Shown here in pieces: positions 8,800 to 17,929 of a stretch of 64,000 nt of DNA (position 1 is the stretch's first letter; every line of letters starts with the position of its first letter). The notes under the pieces are model-generated. The model did no database searches and had not been told where the DNA came from. It was given only the letters and a program-made list of their open reading frames with translations. Source of the stretch: Sulfitobacter donghicola DSW-25 = KCTC 12864 = JCM 14565 (GTDB lineage: Bacteria > Pseudomonadota > Alphaproteobacteria > Rhodobacterales > Rhodobacteraceae); NCBI RefSeq assembly GCF_000622405.1, contig NZ_JASF01000005.1, positions 1,550,001-1,614,000 on the forward strand. Direction: 5' to 3'. The translations under genes were made by a program, and so were the position numbers.

Positions 8800-9478
8800 G
8801 AAAGCGCTGATTGCGCAGGGTGACTTTGCGATGCGTGCGGATTTCACGCTGGAGGCGGGGCGCAAATATGCGGTGATCGGTCCGTCGGGGGCGGGTAAAT
8901 CGACGCTGCTGTCTGCGATGTGTGGGTTTGTGCCGCTGGCGGAAGGCAGGATGGTTTGGCGCGGCCAAGACATCACCGATACAGCCCCTGATGCGCGTGA
9001 TATGACGATGCTGTTCCAAGATAACAACCTGTTCCCCCATCTGACCGTCATGCAGAATGTCGGGTTGGGGCTGCGCCCTGATCTGCGGCTGACGGTCGCG
9101 CAAAAGCAGCAAGTGGCGCAGGCCTTGGCCCGTGTTGAGCTTGCCGCCTATGAGCAAAGCAAACCCGCCAACCTGTCTGGCGGCCAGCAAAGCCGTGTTG
9201 CCTTGGCGCGGGTGCTGGTACAGGCGCGGCCCGTGGTGTTGCTGGATGAACCTTTTGCCGCCCTAGGGCCCGCGCTGCGCAATGAAATGTTGGATCTGGT
9301 GCAGGATTTGGTCGCGCAAACGGGGGCTGCTTTGGTCATGGTGACCCATGCGCCGGACGATGTGCACCGGATCGCAGATGAGGTGATTTTTGTGGAAAGT
9401 GGCCGCGCGCATGCGCCACGCCCAGCGGCGGATCTAATGGAAAATCCGCCGCCCGAGCTGCGCGCCTATTTGGGTTAG
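8786..9478 (+). CDS. thiQ: Thiamine ABC transporter ATP-binding protein
   Basis: This ATPase subunit of the thiamine importer is 230 aa. It has Walker A GPSGAGKST, the Q-loop LFQDNNLFPHLTV, signature LSGGQQSRVALARVL, Walker B VVLLDEPFAAL and the H-loop VTHAPDD. The start is a GTG at 8786, eight bases after AAGGAGG and overlapping thiP; an upstream in-frame ATG at 8747 lacks such a site. The stop overlaps the convergent ribH stop by four bases, leaving no room for a terminator between them. Confidence 0.93.
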   Translation: MLKLEKALIAQGDFAMRADFTLEAGRKYAVIGPSGAGKSTLLSAMCGFVPLAEGRMVWRGQDITDTAPDARDMTMLFQDNNLFPHLTVMQNVGLGLRPDLRLTVAQKQQVAQALARVELAAYEQSKPANLSGGQQSRVALARVLVQARPVVLLDEPFAALGPALRNEMLDLVQDLVAQTGAALVMVTHAPDDVHRIADEVIFVESGRAHAPRPAADLMENPPPELRAYLG

Positions 9479-9897
9479 GCGGCGGTAATGGAAAGGGCCG
9501 CGCGGGCGGCCTCGCGGCCTTTTTCGACGAAATGGGCGCGGTAGATTTCATTGTGGTGATCGGTTTCTTGATAGTGGTGCGGCGTCAGGGAAACCGACAG
9601 AACCGGCACGCCTGTGTCGAGCCCCACGCGCATCAGCCCGTCAACCACAGCCGCGGCGACAAAATCATGGCGGTAGATGCCACCATCCACCACAAGGGCG
9701 GCACAGATTACTGCGTCATATTTTCCGGTTTTGGCCAGTTGTTGCGCCTTGAGCGGCATCTCAAACGCGCCGGGCACGTCGAAGCTGTCTGTCTGGGCGT
9801 CTGCCGCGACTTCGGTGAAGCCGTCATAGGCGCGGTCCACAATATCTGCATGCCATTGTGCTTTGACAAAGGCGAAGCGGGCGGGGGTGTCTGTCAT
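9475..9897 (-). CDS. ribH2: 6,7-dimethyl-8-ribityllumazine synthase, RibH2 type
   Basis: This lumazine synthase catalyses the penultimate step of riboflavin synthesis. The 140-aa protein contains FVKAQWHADIVDRAYDGF, FDVPGAFEMPL, GGIYRHDFVAAAVVDGLM and VPVLSVSLTPHHYQE, closely matching the decameric RibH2 class of Brucella and relatives rather than the icosahedral RibH1 class. The ATG at 9897 follows AAAGGAG; an in-frame upstream ATG at 9975 would run towards the riboswitch. An FMN riboswitch lies directly upstream, so flavin-dependent repression is expected. Confidence 0.92.
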   Translation of the reverse strand: MTDTPARFAFVKAQWHADIVDRAYDGFTEVAADAQTDSFDVPGAFEMPLKAQQLAKTGKYDAVICAALVVDGGIYRHDFVAAAVVDGLMRVGLDTGVPVLSVSLTPHHYQETDHHNEIYRAHFVEKGREAARAALSITAA

Positions 9898-9980
9898 GGG
9901 TATCTCCTTTAGGTTCAAACACGTCCACCCAAGGCGATTACAGGCCAAAGGCCGCGCCCCGTGAGGCACACCCAAACCCT

Positions 9981-10133
9981 GTATTCTCTTCCATCCGGAC
10001 TATGACCGTCGGCTCTGGCATCTCACCAGATCTGCTGACCTGCCGCCTCTGGAATGGAGGTTGGCAGCGCTCGCGGGCTCGGGGGCGCGCCCCCATACCG
10101 CCGGTGGGGAATTTCGCCCCGCCCTGAGAATAG
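9981..10133 (-). promoter_or_regulatory. FMN riboswitch (RFN element)
   Basis: Read on the minus strand, the element opens with TATTCTCAGGGCGGGGCGAA and ends with GTCCGGATGGAAGAGAATA, the hallmark RFN termini. Conserved internal blocks CCCCACCGGCGGTA, AGCCCGCGAGCG and GATCTGGTGAGATGCCAGAG follow in the right order. It lies about 85 bases upstream of the ribH2 start. Confidence 0.95.
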
Positions 10134-10199
10134 AGATAGATTGCCAAGTCGCGCGATCCTCTGCAATAGCTTATCGTAGCAAATCCACAGGAGAGCACC

Positions 10200-10823
10200 G
10201 TGCATCCGAATCCGATTTTCCATGACGTAGATAAAGCGCGTAACATTGCCTTTGCCCGTCAGCGTGCCTTTGGTGTTCTTGCGGTGAATGGCGAAGAGGG
10301 CCCAAGCATCAGCCATGTGCCATTTCTTTTGAACGAAGATGCGAGCACCGCAGAGCTGCATTTGGTGCGATCAAACCCCATCGCGCGGATGGGGGAAGGG
10401 CCGCTGCCGGCCAAGATCGTGGTTTCCGGATCTGATAGTTATGTTTCTCCGGATTGGTATGGTCTGCCCGATCAAGTGCCCACGTGGAACTATATTGCCG
10501 TTCATCTAACAGGCCAGCTCGAAAAGCTATCTCAGGAAAAGCTGCGCGATGTTCTGGATCGATTGTCGGAAAATTTTGAAAAGCAGTTGTTGCCAAAACC
10601 GCCGTGGGCAGCGGCGAAGATGACACCGGAGGCATTGGAAAAGATGATGCGGATGATTGTTCCGTTTCGCTTCACGGTGACGGGTGTAGATGGCACATGG
10701 AAGTTGGGCCAGAACAAGGTGGAACAGGCACGCGTTGATGCCGCGGGTCAGATGGCCGAAAAGGGAATCGGCACCGAGGTTGCTGCCTTGGCCGAGATGA
10801 TGCGAAATCTGGATCACCGTTAG
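10200..10823 (+). CDS. FMN-binding negative transcriptional regulator-like protein (PaiB family)
   Basis: This 207-aa PaiB-like split-barrel flavoprotein is related to pyridoxamine-phosphate-oxidase folds. Conserved segments include an MHPNPIFHDVD-type N-terminus, FGVLAV, SHVPFLLN, the HLVRSNPIAR region, SDSYVSPDWY and VPTWNYIAVHLTG, and a C-terminal FRFTVTGVDGTWKLGQNK. The start is a GTG at 10200 behind AGGAG. In Bacillus the family was named for repressing sporulation and protease genes; a role here is unknown. It is divergent from the FMN riboswitch, which may be coincidence. Confidence 0.85.
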   Translation: MHPNPIFHDVDKARNIAFARQRAFGVLAVNGEEGPSISHVPFLLNEDASTAELHLVRSNPIARMGEGPLPAKIVVSGSDSYVSPDWYGLPDQVPTWNYIAVHLTGQLEKLSQEKLRDVLDRLSENFEKQLLPKPPWAAAKMTPEALEKMMRMIVPFRFTVTGVDGTWKLGQNKVEQARVDAAGQMAEKGIGTEVAALAEMMRNLDHR

Positions 10824-10892
10824 ACAACGGTTGCCAAGATTGGTTTTGGCGTAAAAAGTGACGCTTGCGGCTGCCACTATTAGGGAAAACAA

Positions 10893-11504
10893 ATGAAACT
10901 GTATTACGCCCCCACATCGCCCTACGTCAGAAAAATTATGATTCTCGTCAAAGAGACAGGGCAGGAGGCCGATGTTGAATTGATTAATGTCGCCACAACC
11001 CCTCTGGCCGCAGACCCAAAATTGCTGGCGGCGAATCCGTTGGCAAAAATTCCGGCGTTAGAGCGGCCAGACGGGCCAACATTGTATGATAGCCGCGTGA
11101 TTGCTGCCTATCTGGATGCGCGCGGTGGTGATCAGCTTTATCCTTCCGGTGCGCGCCGCTGGGATACTTTGACTTTGGAGGCAACCGCAGACGGGATTAT
11201 GGAGGCGGCGGTTTTGATGACTTATGAGGCCCGTCTTCGCCCTGAGGAAAAGCAGATGCCAGAGTGGGTGGAAGGCCAATGGTCTAAAATCGAGCGGGCA
11301 ATAGCGACACTGAACACCCGCTGGATGAGCAATCTGCAAGGGCCGTTGGATATGGGCCAAATTGGCGTGGCTTGTGCGCTAGCCTATGTCGATTTTCGGC
11401 ATGGCTCTCGCGAGTGGCGCAGGGGGAATGATGGGCTGGCGGCATGGTTCAAAGAGTTCGAATCGCGTGAGTCGATGGTTAAGACAGCCCCTCCAATGGG
11501 CTAA
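10893..11504 (+). CDS. Glutathione S-transferase family protein
   Basis: This 203-aa protein has an N-terminal thioredoxin-like GST domain (MKLYYAPTSPYVRKI, residues 1-80; the active-site Ser/Tyr region TSPYVRK; NPLAKIPAL with the cis-proline; DSRVIAAYLD) and a C-terminal alpha-helical domain. It resembles the YibF-like group of bacterial GSTs. Substrate unknown. It is followed by a 180-bp gap before petA that contains a TTGACA-like box at about 11508 but no clear gene. Confidence 0.87.
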   Translation: MKLYYAPTSPYVRKIMILVKETGQEADVELINVATTPLAADPKLLAANPLAKIPALERPDGPTLYDSRVIAAYLDARGGDQLYPSGARRWDTLTLEATADGIMEAAVLMTYEARLRPEEKQMPEWVEGQWSKIERAIATLNTRWMSNLQGPLDMGQIGVACALAYVDFRHGSREWRRGNDGLAAWFKEFESRESMVKTAPPMG

Positions 11505-11685
11505 ATTTGACAAAAGAAGATCAAATCACCAGTGATTTTTTTGCACTGCGACCCTTTGCGCGTCTAAACCATCTGGACGACTGGCACACCGCAAGTTAGA
11601 TACCGCAGCAATATCCGGCGCCTTAGGACAAGTGCGTCTTAATACCTGTTGGCCTTTTTGGGGCCCAAAATACGGAGATACCAAC

Positions 11686-12273
11686 GTGTCACATGCTGAT
11701 GATACCGAAGGCAATCGGAGGGACTTCCTCTACTATGCGACCGCAGGCACAGGTGCCGTTGCTGTAGGTGCTGCTGTTTGGCCACTGGTCAACCAGATGA
11801 ACCCTTCTGCAGATGTTCGCGCCCTGTCCTCCATCCGTGTGGATGTGAGCGGCGTTGAGCCTGGTACACAGCTGACTGTGAAATGGTTGGGCAAACCTGT
11901 ATTTATCCGCCACCGTACCGGTGCAGAGATTCAGGAAGCAAAAGCGCAAGATGAAGCTGCGGTTGGTTCCTTGCCCGATACAAACGCACGTAACGCGAAC
12001 CTGTCTGACCCAGAAGCGTCGGCGATCGACGAAAACCGTGTGATGCCTTCGCCTGAGGGTGAAGCACCGGGTGCATGGATTGTTCAGATGGGTGTTTGCA
12101 CGCACCTTGGTTGTGTTCCATTGGCCGATGCCGGTGACTTTGGTGGCTGGTTCTGCCCTTGTCACGGTTCGCACTATGACCTTTCCGGTCGTATCCGTAA
12201 GGGACCCGCGCCAGAGAACCTGCCTATTCCGCCAGCGGAATGGACAGACGCAACAACGATTAAACTCGGTTAA
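11686..12273 (+). CDS. petA: Cytochrome bc1 complex Rieske iron-sulfur subunit
   Basis: This is the Rieske [2Fe-2S] subunit of ubiquinol:cytochrome c oxidoreductase. It is about 195 aa with an N-terminal twin-arginine-like segment ([12 protein letters not shown]) that anchors it in the membrane. The cluster motifs CTHLGC and CPCHGS appear near residues 142 and 164. The start is a GTG at 11686 behind CGGAGAT; the longer in-frame ATG at 11632 adds an unlikely leader. It is first in petABC, with 12 bases before petB. Confidence 0.96.
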   Translation: MSHADDTEGNRRDFLYYATAGTGAVAVGAAVWPLVNQMNPSADVRALSSIRVDVSGVEPGTQLTVKWLGKPVFIRHRTGAEIQEAKAQDEAAVGSLPDTNARNANLSDPEASAIDENRVMPSPEGEAPGAWIVQMGVCTHLGCVPLADAGDFGGWFCPCHGSHYDLSGRIRKGPAPENLPIPPAEWTDATTIKLG

Positions 12274-12285
12274 AGGAAGCAACAC

Positions 12286-13629
12286 ATGTCTGGAATTCCT
12301 CACGACCATTATGAGCCAAAGACCAAAGGCGAGAAGTGGCTTCACAGCCGTCTGCCAGTTGTCGGACTCATGTATGACACATTGATGATCCCCACGCCGA
12401 AGAACCTGAACTGGATGTGGATCTGGGGCATCGTTCTGACGTTCTGTCTGGCGCTTCAAATCGTCACCGGTATCGTTCTTGCGATGCACTATACACCGCA
12501 CGTCGATCAGGCGTTCGCGAGTGTTGAGCACATTATGCGTAACGTAAACGGCGGCTACATGCTGCGTTACCTGCACGCAAACGGCGCCTCCTTGTTCTTT
12601 ATTGCTGTTTACGCCCACATCTTCCGTGGTCTGTACTATGGTTCATACAAAGCCCCACGTGAGATTACGTGGGTGATCGGCATGCTGATCTATCTTTTGA
12701 TGATGGGTACTGCGTTTATGGGTTACGTTCTTCCATGGGGGCAGATGTCCTTCTGGGGTGCGACAGTTATCACTGGCCTGTTTGGCGCGATCCCGTTGAT
12801 CGGTGAACCGATCCAAACTTTGCTGTTGGGTGGTCCTGCCGTGGATAACGCCACGCTGAACCGTTTCTTCTCGCTGCACTACTTGCTGCCGTTTGTTATT
12901 GCCGGTCTTGTGATCCTTCACATCTGGGCGTTCCACTCGACAGGTAACAACAACCCAACGGGTGTTGAAGTACGTCGCACATCCAAAGAAGACGCTGAAA
13001 AAGACACGCTGCCGTTCTGGCCTTACTTTGTGATCAAAGACCTGTTCGCATTGGCCGTGATCCTTGTGGTGTTCTTTGCGGTTGTTGGCTTTATGCCAAA
13101 CTACCTTGGTCACCCTGACAACTACATCGAAGCGAACCCGCTTGCGACACCTGCACACATCGTTCCTGAATGGTACTTCTTGCCGTTCTACGCGATCTTG
13201 CGTGCTTTCACTTCCGAAGTATGGGTTGTGATCATCGCCGAGACACTGTCCGGTGGCATCATCGACGCAAAATTCTTTGGTGTGATGGCGATGTTTGGTG
13301 CGATTGCCGCAATGGCTGCCGCGCCTTGGCTGGACACAAGCCGCGTTCGTTCGGGCCGTTACCGTCCGATGTTCAAGTGGTGGTTCTGGCTGCTGGTTAT
13401 CGACTTCTTCGCCCTGATGTGGCTGGGTGCGATGCCTGCTGAAGAGCCTTATGCGAGCTTCTCGTTGATCGCTTCTACCTACTGGTTTGCATATTTCTTT
13501 GTGATCTTGCCTTTGCTTGGCGTGATCGAGAAACCAGATGCAATTCCTGAAACGATCGAAGCGGACTTTGACGCGCACTACCCGCCAAAAACTGGCGATG
13601 CGTCCACACCCGTAAAATCTGCGGAGTAA
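12286..13629 (+). CDS. petB: Cytochrome b of the bc1 complex
   Basis: This is the 447-aa membrane cytochrome b, which carries the two b hemes and the Qo and Qi sites. It shows [31 protein letters not shown] in the Qo region, the PEWY motif ([17 protein letters not shown]), and paired heme histidines in helices B and D. The length and C-terminal extension fit Rhodobacter-type cytochrome b. It is in an operon with petA and petC and is preceded by AAAGGAAG. Confidence 0.97.
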   Translation: MSGIPHDHYEPKTKGEKWLHSRLPVVGLMYDTLMIPTPKNLNWMWIWGIVLTFCLALQIVTGIVLAMHYTPHVDQAFASVEHIMRNVNGGYMLRYLHANGASLFFIAVYAHIFRGLYYGSYKAPREITWVIGMLIYLLMMGTAFMGYVLPWGQMSFWGATVITGLFGAIPLIGEPIQTLLLGGPAVDNATLNRFFSLHYLLPFVIAGLVILHIWAFHSTGNNNPTGVEVRRTSKEDAEKDTLPFWPYFVIKDLFALAVILVVFFAVVGFMPNYLGHPDNYIEANPLATPAHIVPEWYFLPFYAILRAFTSEVWVVIIAETLSGGIIDAKFFGVMAMFGAIAAMAAAPWLDTSRVRSGRYRPMFKWWFWLLVIDFFALMWLGAMPAEEPYASFSLIASTYWFAYFFVILPLLGVIEKPDAIPETIEADFDAHYPPKTGDASTPVKSAE

Positions 13630-13635
13630 ATTGAG

Positions 13636-14424
13636 ATGAACATGATCAAAGCAACACTCCTCTCTGCTGTATTGGCACTGACTGCACCTGTCGCATTTGC
13701 GGCGGGTGGCGGCGGCAGCCACGCGGTCGAAAACGTAGATTTCTCATTCGACGGTCCGTTTGGTTCCTATGACGTAAACCAGCTTCAGCGTGGTCTTCAG
13801 ATCTACACCGAAGTTTGTGCCGCGTGTCACGGGCTCAAGTTTGTTCCGCTTCGCACACTTGGTGATGAAGGCGGTCCACACCTGCCCGAAGAACAAGTGA
13901 TCGAATATTCCAAGCAGTTCGAAGTATTCGATGCTGATCTGGATGATTTCCGCGCCGCGACGCCGGTTGACCACTTTCCTGCTTCGGCACTGGATACCGC
14001 ACCTGACCTGTCTTTGATGGCGAAAAAGCGTGCTGCGTTCCACGGCCCTTACGGTTTGGGTATCAACCAGTTGATGAAAGGTACCGGTGGTGCTGAATAT
14101 ATCTCGGCGTTGATGCACGGCTATACAGGCGAAGAGAAAGAGCAAGCTGGCGTAACTTTCTACGAAAACCACTACTTCCCTGGTGGGTGGATCTCTATGG
14201 CGCCACCTCTCTATGATGAAGCGGTTGAATTCGCTGACGGTCACTCCAACTCGGTTGAGGATATGGCGCATGACGTTGCTGCATTCCTGATGTGGACCGC
14301 TGAGCCTAAACTGGGCGCGCGTAAGCAGGCCGGTTTTGCTGCAGTGATCTTCCTGACGATTCTGTCGGTGATGCTGTATCTGACCAACAAACGCATCTGG
14401 GCCACTGCCAAGCGCAAAGCCTAA
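13636..14424 (+). CDS. petC: Cytochrome c1 of the bc1 complex
   Basis: This 262-aa periplasmic c-type cytochrome is anchored by one C-terminal helix (about residues 233-252). It starts with a signal peptide ending AFAAGG, carries the heme site VCAACHGLKF near residue 55, and has the axial-methionine region GWISMAPPL. It is the last gene of petABC, followed by a bidirectional terminator. Confidence 0.96.
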   Translation: MNMIKATLLSAVLALTAPVAFAAGGGGSHAVENVDFSFDGPFGSYDVNQLQRGLQIYTEVCAACHGLKFVPLRTLGDEGGPHLPEEQVIEYSKQFEVFDADLDDFRAATPVDHFPASALDTAPDLSLMAKKRAAFHGPYGLGINQLMKGTGGAEYISALMHGYTGEEKEQAGVTFYENHYFPGGWISMAPPLYDEAVEFADGHSNSVEDMAHDVAAFLMWTAEPKLGARKQAGFAAVIFLTILSVMLYLTNKRIWATAKRKA

Positions 14425-14445
14425 TAGACGCGACATAAACACAAA

Positions 14446-14474
14446 CGCCCGCGGATAATCTCCGCGGGCGTTTT
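14446..14474. terminator. Terminator between petABC and mtaB
   Basis: Perfect 10-bp inverted repeat (CGCCCGCGGA at 14446-14455 and TCCGCGGGCG at 14461-14470) with a five-base loop and TTTT after it on the plus strand and a short A/T run on the other side. It lies between convergent petC and mtaB and can serve both. Confidence 0.88.
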
Positions 14475-14501
14475 GCGTTTCGGGGTCTGGAATTAGGCGG
14501 G

Positions 14502-15755
14502 TTAGGCGATCAGTTGGGTTTCTTGTCGGCCCAGAATTTTCGCGGGAACAATAGCGCCTTCTTGTTGAGCTGCGTCAAAGGTGACCTCGGCGAATTGCGC
14601 TGTGCGCCCCATATGGGGGTTTTCCATAAGAACCTGATGTGTTTTCCCAACCTGAGCGTTCAGGTGGCGCGCTACCTGCTCTTCTCCTGCTGCGCGCAGC
14701 TGGGCCGCGCGGGCTTTGATGACAGCGCCGTTTACGGCAGGCATACGCGCTGCTGGCGTGCCTTCACGGGCGGAATAGGGAAAGACATGCATCCACGTCA
14801 GGTCGCATTCAGTGATCAGCTTTAGCGAGTTTTGAAACATCGCGTCCGTTTCCGTTGGAAACCCTGCGATGATATCCGCGCCAAAGGTCATGTCAGGGCG
14901 CAGTTTCCGCGCTTCGGTACAGAAATTGATGGCATCATCGCGCAAGTGGCGCCGCTTCATCCGTTTGAGGATCATGTCGTCGCCATGTTGCAGTGATAGA
15001 TGAAGATGGGGCATCAGCCGTGGCTCGGTCGCGATGGCCTGCATCAGGTTTTCGTCCACCTCAATGGAATCAATCGAGCTGATCCTGAGGCGCGGTAAAT
15101 CTGGCACAAGGCGCAGGATGCGCATCACTAGATCACCCAATTTAGGTGCGGCAGGTAGGTCGGCCCCCCATGAGGTCAGGTCCACACCTGTGAGGACCAC
15201 CTCGTTAAAGCCTTTGTCGACAAGCCGCTTGATCTGATCAACAACAACACCAGCTGGCACCGAGCGCGAGTTGCCGCGGCCATAGGGGATGATGCAGAAG
15301 GTACAGCGATGGTCGCAGCCGTTCTGGACCTGAACATAGGCACGGCTGCGCGTGCCGAACCCGTCAATCAGGTGGCCTGCGGTTTCGGTGACTGACATGA
15401 TGTCATCCACCTGCAGGGCTTCGGTTTCACCGATGAAATCAGCAGCCAGACCACGCCAGGTGTCGCCCAACATTTTTTCGGTATTCCCGATTACCGCATC
15501 TACTTCGTCCATCTCGGTGAATGTTGCGGGTTCGGTTTGTGCTGCGCAGCCTGTAACGATGAGGCGGGCGTTCGGGTTAGCCTTGCGCAGTTTACGGATG
15601 TCTTGGCGGGCTTTGCGAACGGCTTCGGCAGTGACGGCGCAGGTGTTGATGACCACAGCATCTTTCAGCCCCGCGTCATCGGCGAGTTCCTTCATAGCTT
15701 CCAATTCATATTGGTTCAGCCGACAGCCGTGGTTTGAGAAAATGGGGGCGCTCAT
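14502..15755 (-). CDS. mtaB: tRNA t6A37 methylthiotransferase
   Basis: This radical SAM methylthiotransferase of the MiaB/MtaB family modifies t6A37 to ms2t6A in tRNA. The 417-aa protein has an N-terminal UPF0004 domain with cluster cysteines (NHGCRLNQYE, NTCAVT, VTGCAAQ), the radical SAM site CDHRCTFC near residue 152, and a C-terminal TRAM-like region. It lacks MiaB-only features. It overlaps dapF upstream by ATGA. Confidence 0.92.
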   Translation of the reverse strand: MSAPIFSNHGCRLNQYELEAMKELADDAGLKDAVVINTCAVTAEAVRKARQDIRKLRKANPNARLIVTGCAAQTEPATFTEMDEVDAVIGNTEKMLGDTWRGLAADFIGETEALQVDDIMSVTETAGHLIDGFGTRSRAYVQVQNGCDHRCTFCIIPYGRGNSRSVPAGVVVDQIKRLVDKGFNEVVLTGVDLTSWGADLPAAPKLGDLVMRILRLVPDLPRLRISSIDSIEVDENLMQAIATEPRLMPHLHLSLQHGDDMILKRMKRRHLRDDAINFCTEARKLRPDMTFGADIIAGFPTETDAMFQNSLKLITECDLTWMHVFPYSAREGTPAARMPAVNGAVIKARAAQLRAAGEEQVARHLNAQVGKTHQVLMENPHMGRTAQFAEVTFDAAQQEGAIVPAKILGRQETQLIA

Positions 15756-16594
15756 GAACAGCTGGCCAAAAATTCGGCGGTGAATGTTCCGTCAGCTACA
15801 TGCATGGTTGGGCCGCTCATCCAGACGCCGTCATCGCGCCAGTCAACGTGAAGGGTGCCCCCATCCAGATCAATGCTCACAGCGCGTCCTGTAAGGCCCC
15901 TACGGGCCGCTGCAACGGCTGTAGCGCAGGAAGACGACCCAGAGGCCAGCGTGATGCCTACGCCGCGCTCCCACACCCGCATGCGGATGTGATCGGGGCC
16001 GATGATCTGTGCGACCTGAACATTGGTTCGTTCGGGGTAAAGCGGGTGATGTTCATGGGCCGCGCCAAAAGCGGCTAAATCAATGCTGGAAACATCGTCG
16101 ACAAAGAACGTGCAATGGGGATTTCCCATTCCTGTCGCGGTGGGGGCGCCCTCAATCGGAAGGGACAGCGTATCCATCTCTTCGCGCAGGGGGATTTCGT
16201 TCCAATTCAATTGCGGCTGCCCCATGTTCACCGATGTGATTCGGTTTCCTGCGTCTTGCGCATATAGGTCGCCGCGATCAGTGGTTAAATGCAGTGCATC
16301 CTTGCCCGACTCATCCATGAGATACCGCGCGATGCAGCGGGTGGCATTACCGCAAGCCGCTGAGGTTGAGCCATCGGCGTTATAAAACGTCAAATGGGCG
16401 TCACCGCTGCCATTTTCGATCACTGTAAGCTGATCAAAACCGATTCCCATCTGCCGATGAGCGATTCCCCGCACCAATTTTTCAGGCAAGGAGCGGGCAT
16501 GACTGCGGGCATCGACGACAACAAAGTCGTTTCCAAGGCCATGCATCTTCATGAAGGGCAAAGAGGGGGCGGTTTTCTGGTTCATTCTGGCCAT
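15752..16594 (-). CDS. dapF: Diaminopimelate epimerase
   Basis: This enzyme converts LL- to meso-diaminopimelate for lysine and peptidoglycan. The 280-aa protein starts with FMKMHGLGNDFVVVDAR and contains the two catalytic cysteines in AACGNATRCIA and ASGSSSCATAVA. The start is uncertain by three codons (MARMNQ or MNQ). The 3' end overlaps mtaB by four bases. Confidence 0.94.
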   Translation of the reverse strand: MARMNQKTAPSLPFMKMHGLGNDFVVVDARSHARSLPEKLVRGIAHRQMGIGFDQLTVIENGSGDAHLTFYNADGSTSAACGNATRCIARYLMDESGKDALHLTTDRGDLYAQDAGNRITSVNMGQPQLNWNEIPLREEMDTLSLPIEGAPTATGMGNPHCTFFVDDVSSIDLAAFGAAHEHHPLYPERTNVQVAQIIGPDHIRMRVWERGVGITLASGSSSCATAVAAARRGLTGRAVSIDLDGGTLHVDWRDDGVWMSGPTMHVADGTFTAEFLASCS

Positions 16595-16691
16595 ATAACG
16601 CCAGCCTATCGCATATTCCAGCAGTCCAACGAAAATTCATGCGTTATGGGGGTTGACCCTAACGGTGCAGGTTTCTAAACAGCGCTCCAGT

Positions 16692-16767
16692 GGGCCCTTA
16701 GCTCAGTTGGTAGAGCAACTGACTTTTAATCAGTAGGTCGATGGTTCGAACCCATCAGGGCTCACCA
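16692..16767 (+). tRNA. tRNA-Lys(TTT)
   Basis: A complete cloverleaf with encoded CCA: acceptor GGGCCCT/AGGGCTC, D-arm GCTC/GAGC, anticodon stem ACTGA/TCAGT with loop CTTTTAA, and T-arm GATGG/CCATC around TTCGAAC. The anticodon is TTT. Confidence 0.97.
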
Positions 16768-16837
16768 CTTTTTCTTTCGATGGGAAAAATGGTGTTGGCG
16801 TTAGGCGCCAAAAATTCGACTAAACGGTCGGATGTTT

Positions 16838-17929
16838 TTAGATGTTTCGCAGGGATTTTTTGTTCCGGACGAGTAGTAACCCGTTGCGAAAGTTATTAAT
16901 TTTCCGCTCGAAGATTTGGGCGAATACCAGTCCGACAGCGATTGACCCCACGACGAGCAAACCGTCCCGTGCCAATGTTTCGGCAGGAAACAACGCATCG
17001 ATCAGATGTAGGGCGGGGTAATGGGTGACATAAATGGAAAAGCTTGCCCCAGCCCACCAGCGAATCCTTGGGTGGGTGCCTTGGTAGCCCTGCAATAACT
17101 TTGCCATTCCCATGATATGAACCGCTGTTATGGCCCCCAGCAGGGCATTCCAGATGCATTCATCGGAAAAGGCAAGGATGATGCGATGATTCTGTGGAGC
17201 GAGTGCGTCGGCCGTGAGGGCCGCCAATACGTCAGGAATACCGGCCCAAAGGCAGAAGACATAACCAACCGGACCACCCCACGCCATTAGGCGTGCGATG
17301 GGGATTGAGAGGCGCTCGGCCCCTCCTGACGCGACCCAATTCCACAGCCAAACACCGATGAGCCATGCTGGCATCAGGAGGAGAACACGGGGACCGACGA
17401 AGAACGCCAGAAGCGGGAGGACCACGACACGGCGCAATCCGGTTAGGAAGAACGCAGCGGCAAACAAAATGTAATACCCTGCTTCGTAGCTAAGAGACCA
17501 AAGTGGCCCATTTGTCCCCAAGCGAACGCGTTCAAACGCGCCCCATTCGTTTGACATAGATAGCCCGCGCAACATGAGTTCGCCAAAGGGGAGAGGGTTG
17601 TAAAAGCTGCCATAGGCCTCAGGCCCGATGCTGCGGCCGATTTGATCAAACGCAAAGGTCAGCAAAAGAGCAGGGAGCAAGACAGATAAAAGGCGCGTCA
17701 GGCGATTAAAGGCGTAGGTGGATAGTTTTGCGTCGCGCCCAGCGGCATAGGCAATCACCATGCCAGAGATGACAAAAAACACGATCACGCTGTCGCTGCC
17801 CAAGTTTAGCTCACGCAGAAAAATGTAATCGCCACGCGTAAAGCGTGGGTAGGCCACGTGCGAAAAGACAACCATGATGGTTGCCCAAACGCGAAGCGCA
17901 TCAAGCCAGATCGAGAGACCGCGGTTCAT
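16838..17929 (-). CDS. Acyltransferase family membrane protein (OafA/NodX type)
   Basis: This 363-aa integral membrane acyltransferase (family 3) O-acetylates or acylates surface glycans or lipids in related proteins. About ten hydrophobic helices are visible. Family signatures are the N-terminal LDALRVWATIMVVFSHVAY (active-site histidine), SDSVIVFFVISGMVIAY and FSIYVTHYP near the C-terminus. The start MNRGLSIW at 17929 overlaps the upstream hydroxylase stop by ATGA, so the two are coupled. The substrate is unknown. Confidence 0.85.
   Translation of the reverse strand: MNRGLSIWLDALRVWATIMVVFSHVAYPRFTRGDYIFLRELNLGSDSVIVFFVISGMVIAYAAGRDAKLSTYAFNRLTRLLSVLLPALLLTFAFDQIGRSIGPEAYGSFYNPLPFGELMLRGLSMSNEWGAFERVRLGTNGPLWSLSYEAGYYILFAAAFFLTGLRRVVVLPLLAFFVGPRVLLLMPAWLIGVWLWNWVASGGAERLSIPIARLMAWGGPVGYVFCLWAGIPDVLAALTADALAPQNHRIILAFSDECIWNALLGAITAVHIMGMAKLLQGYQGTHPRIRWWAGASFSIYVTHYPALHLIDALFPAETLARDGLLVVGSIAVGLVFAQIFERKINNFRNGLLLVRNKKSLRNI

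Noticed and set aside
11505..11685. A strong sigma70 promoter for petABC from the TTGACA-like box near 11508
   Set aside because: No clear -10 at a proper distance could be fixed by eye, so it is mentioned only in passing.
12643..13722. Long minus-strand open frame (359 aa) and another at 11689-12618 (309 aa) opposite petABC
   Set aside because: They mirror strongly conserved petA, petB and petC; their translations are low in hydrophobics, rich in His/Arg, with no motif, and no RBS.
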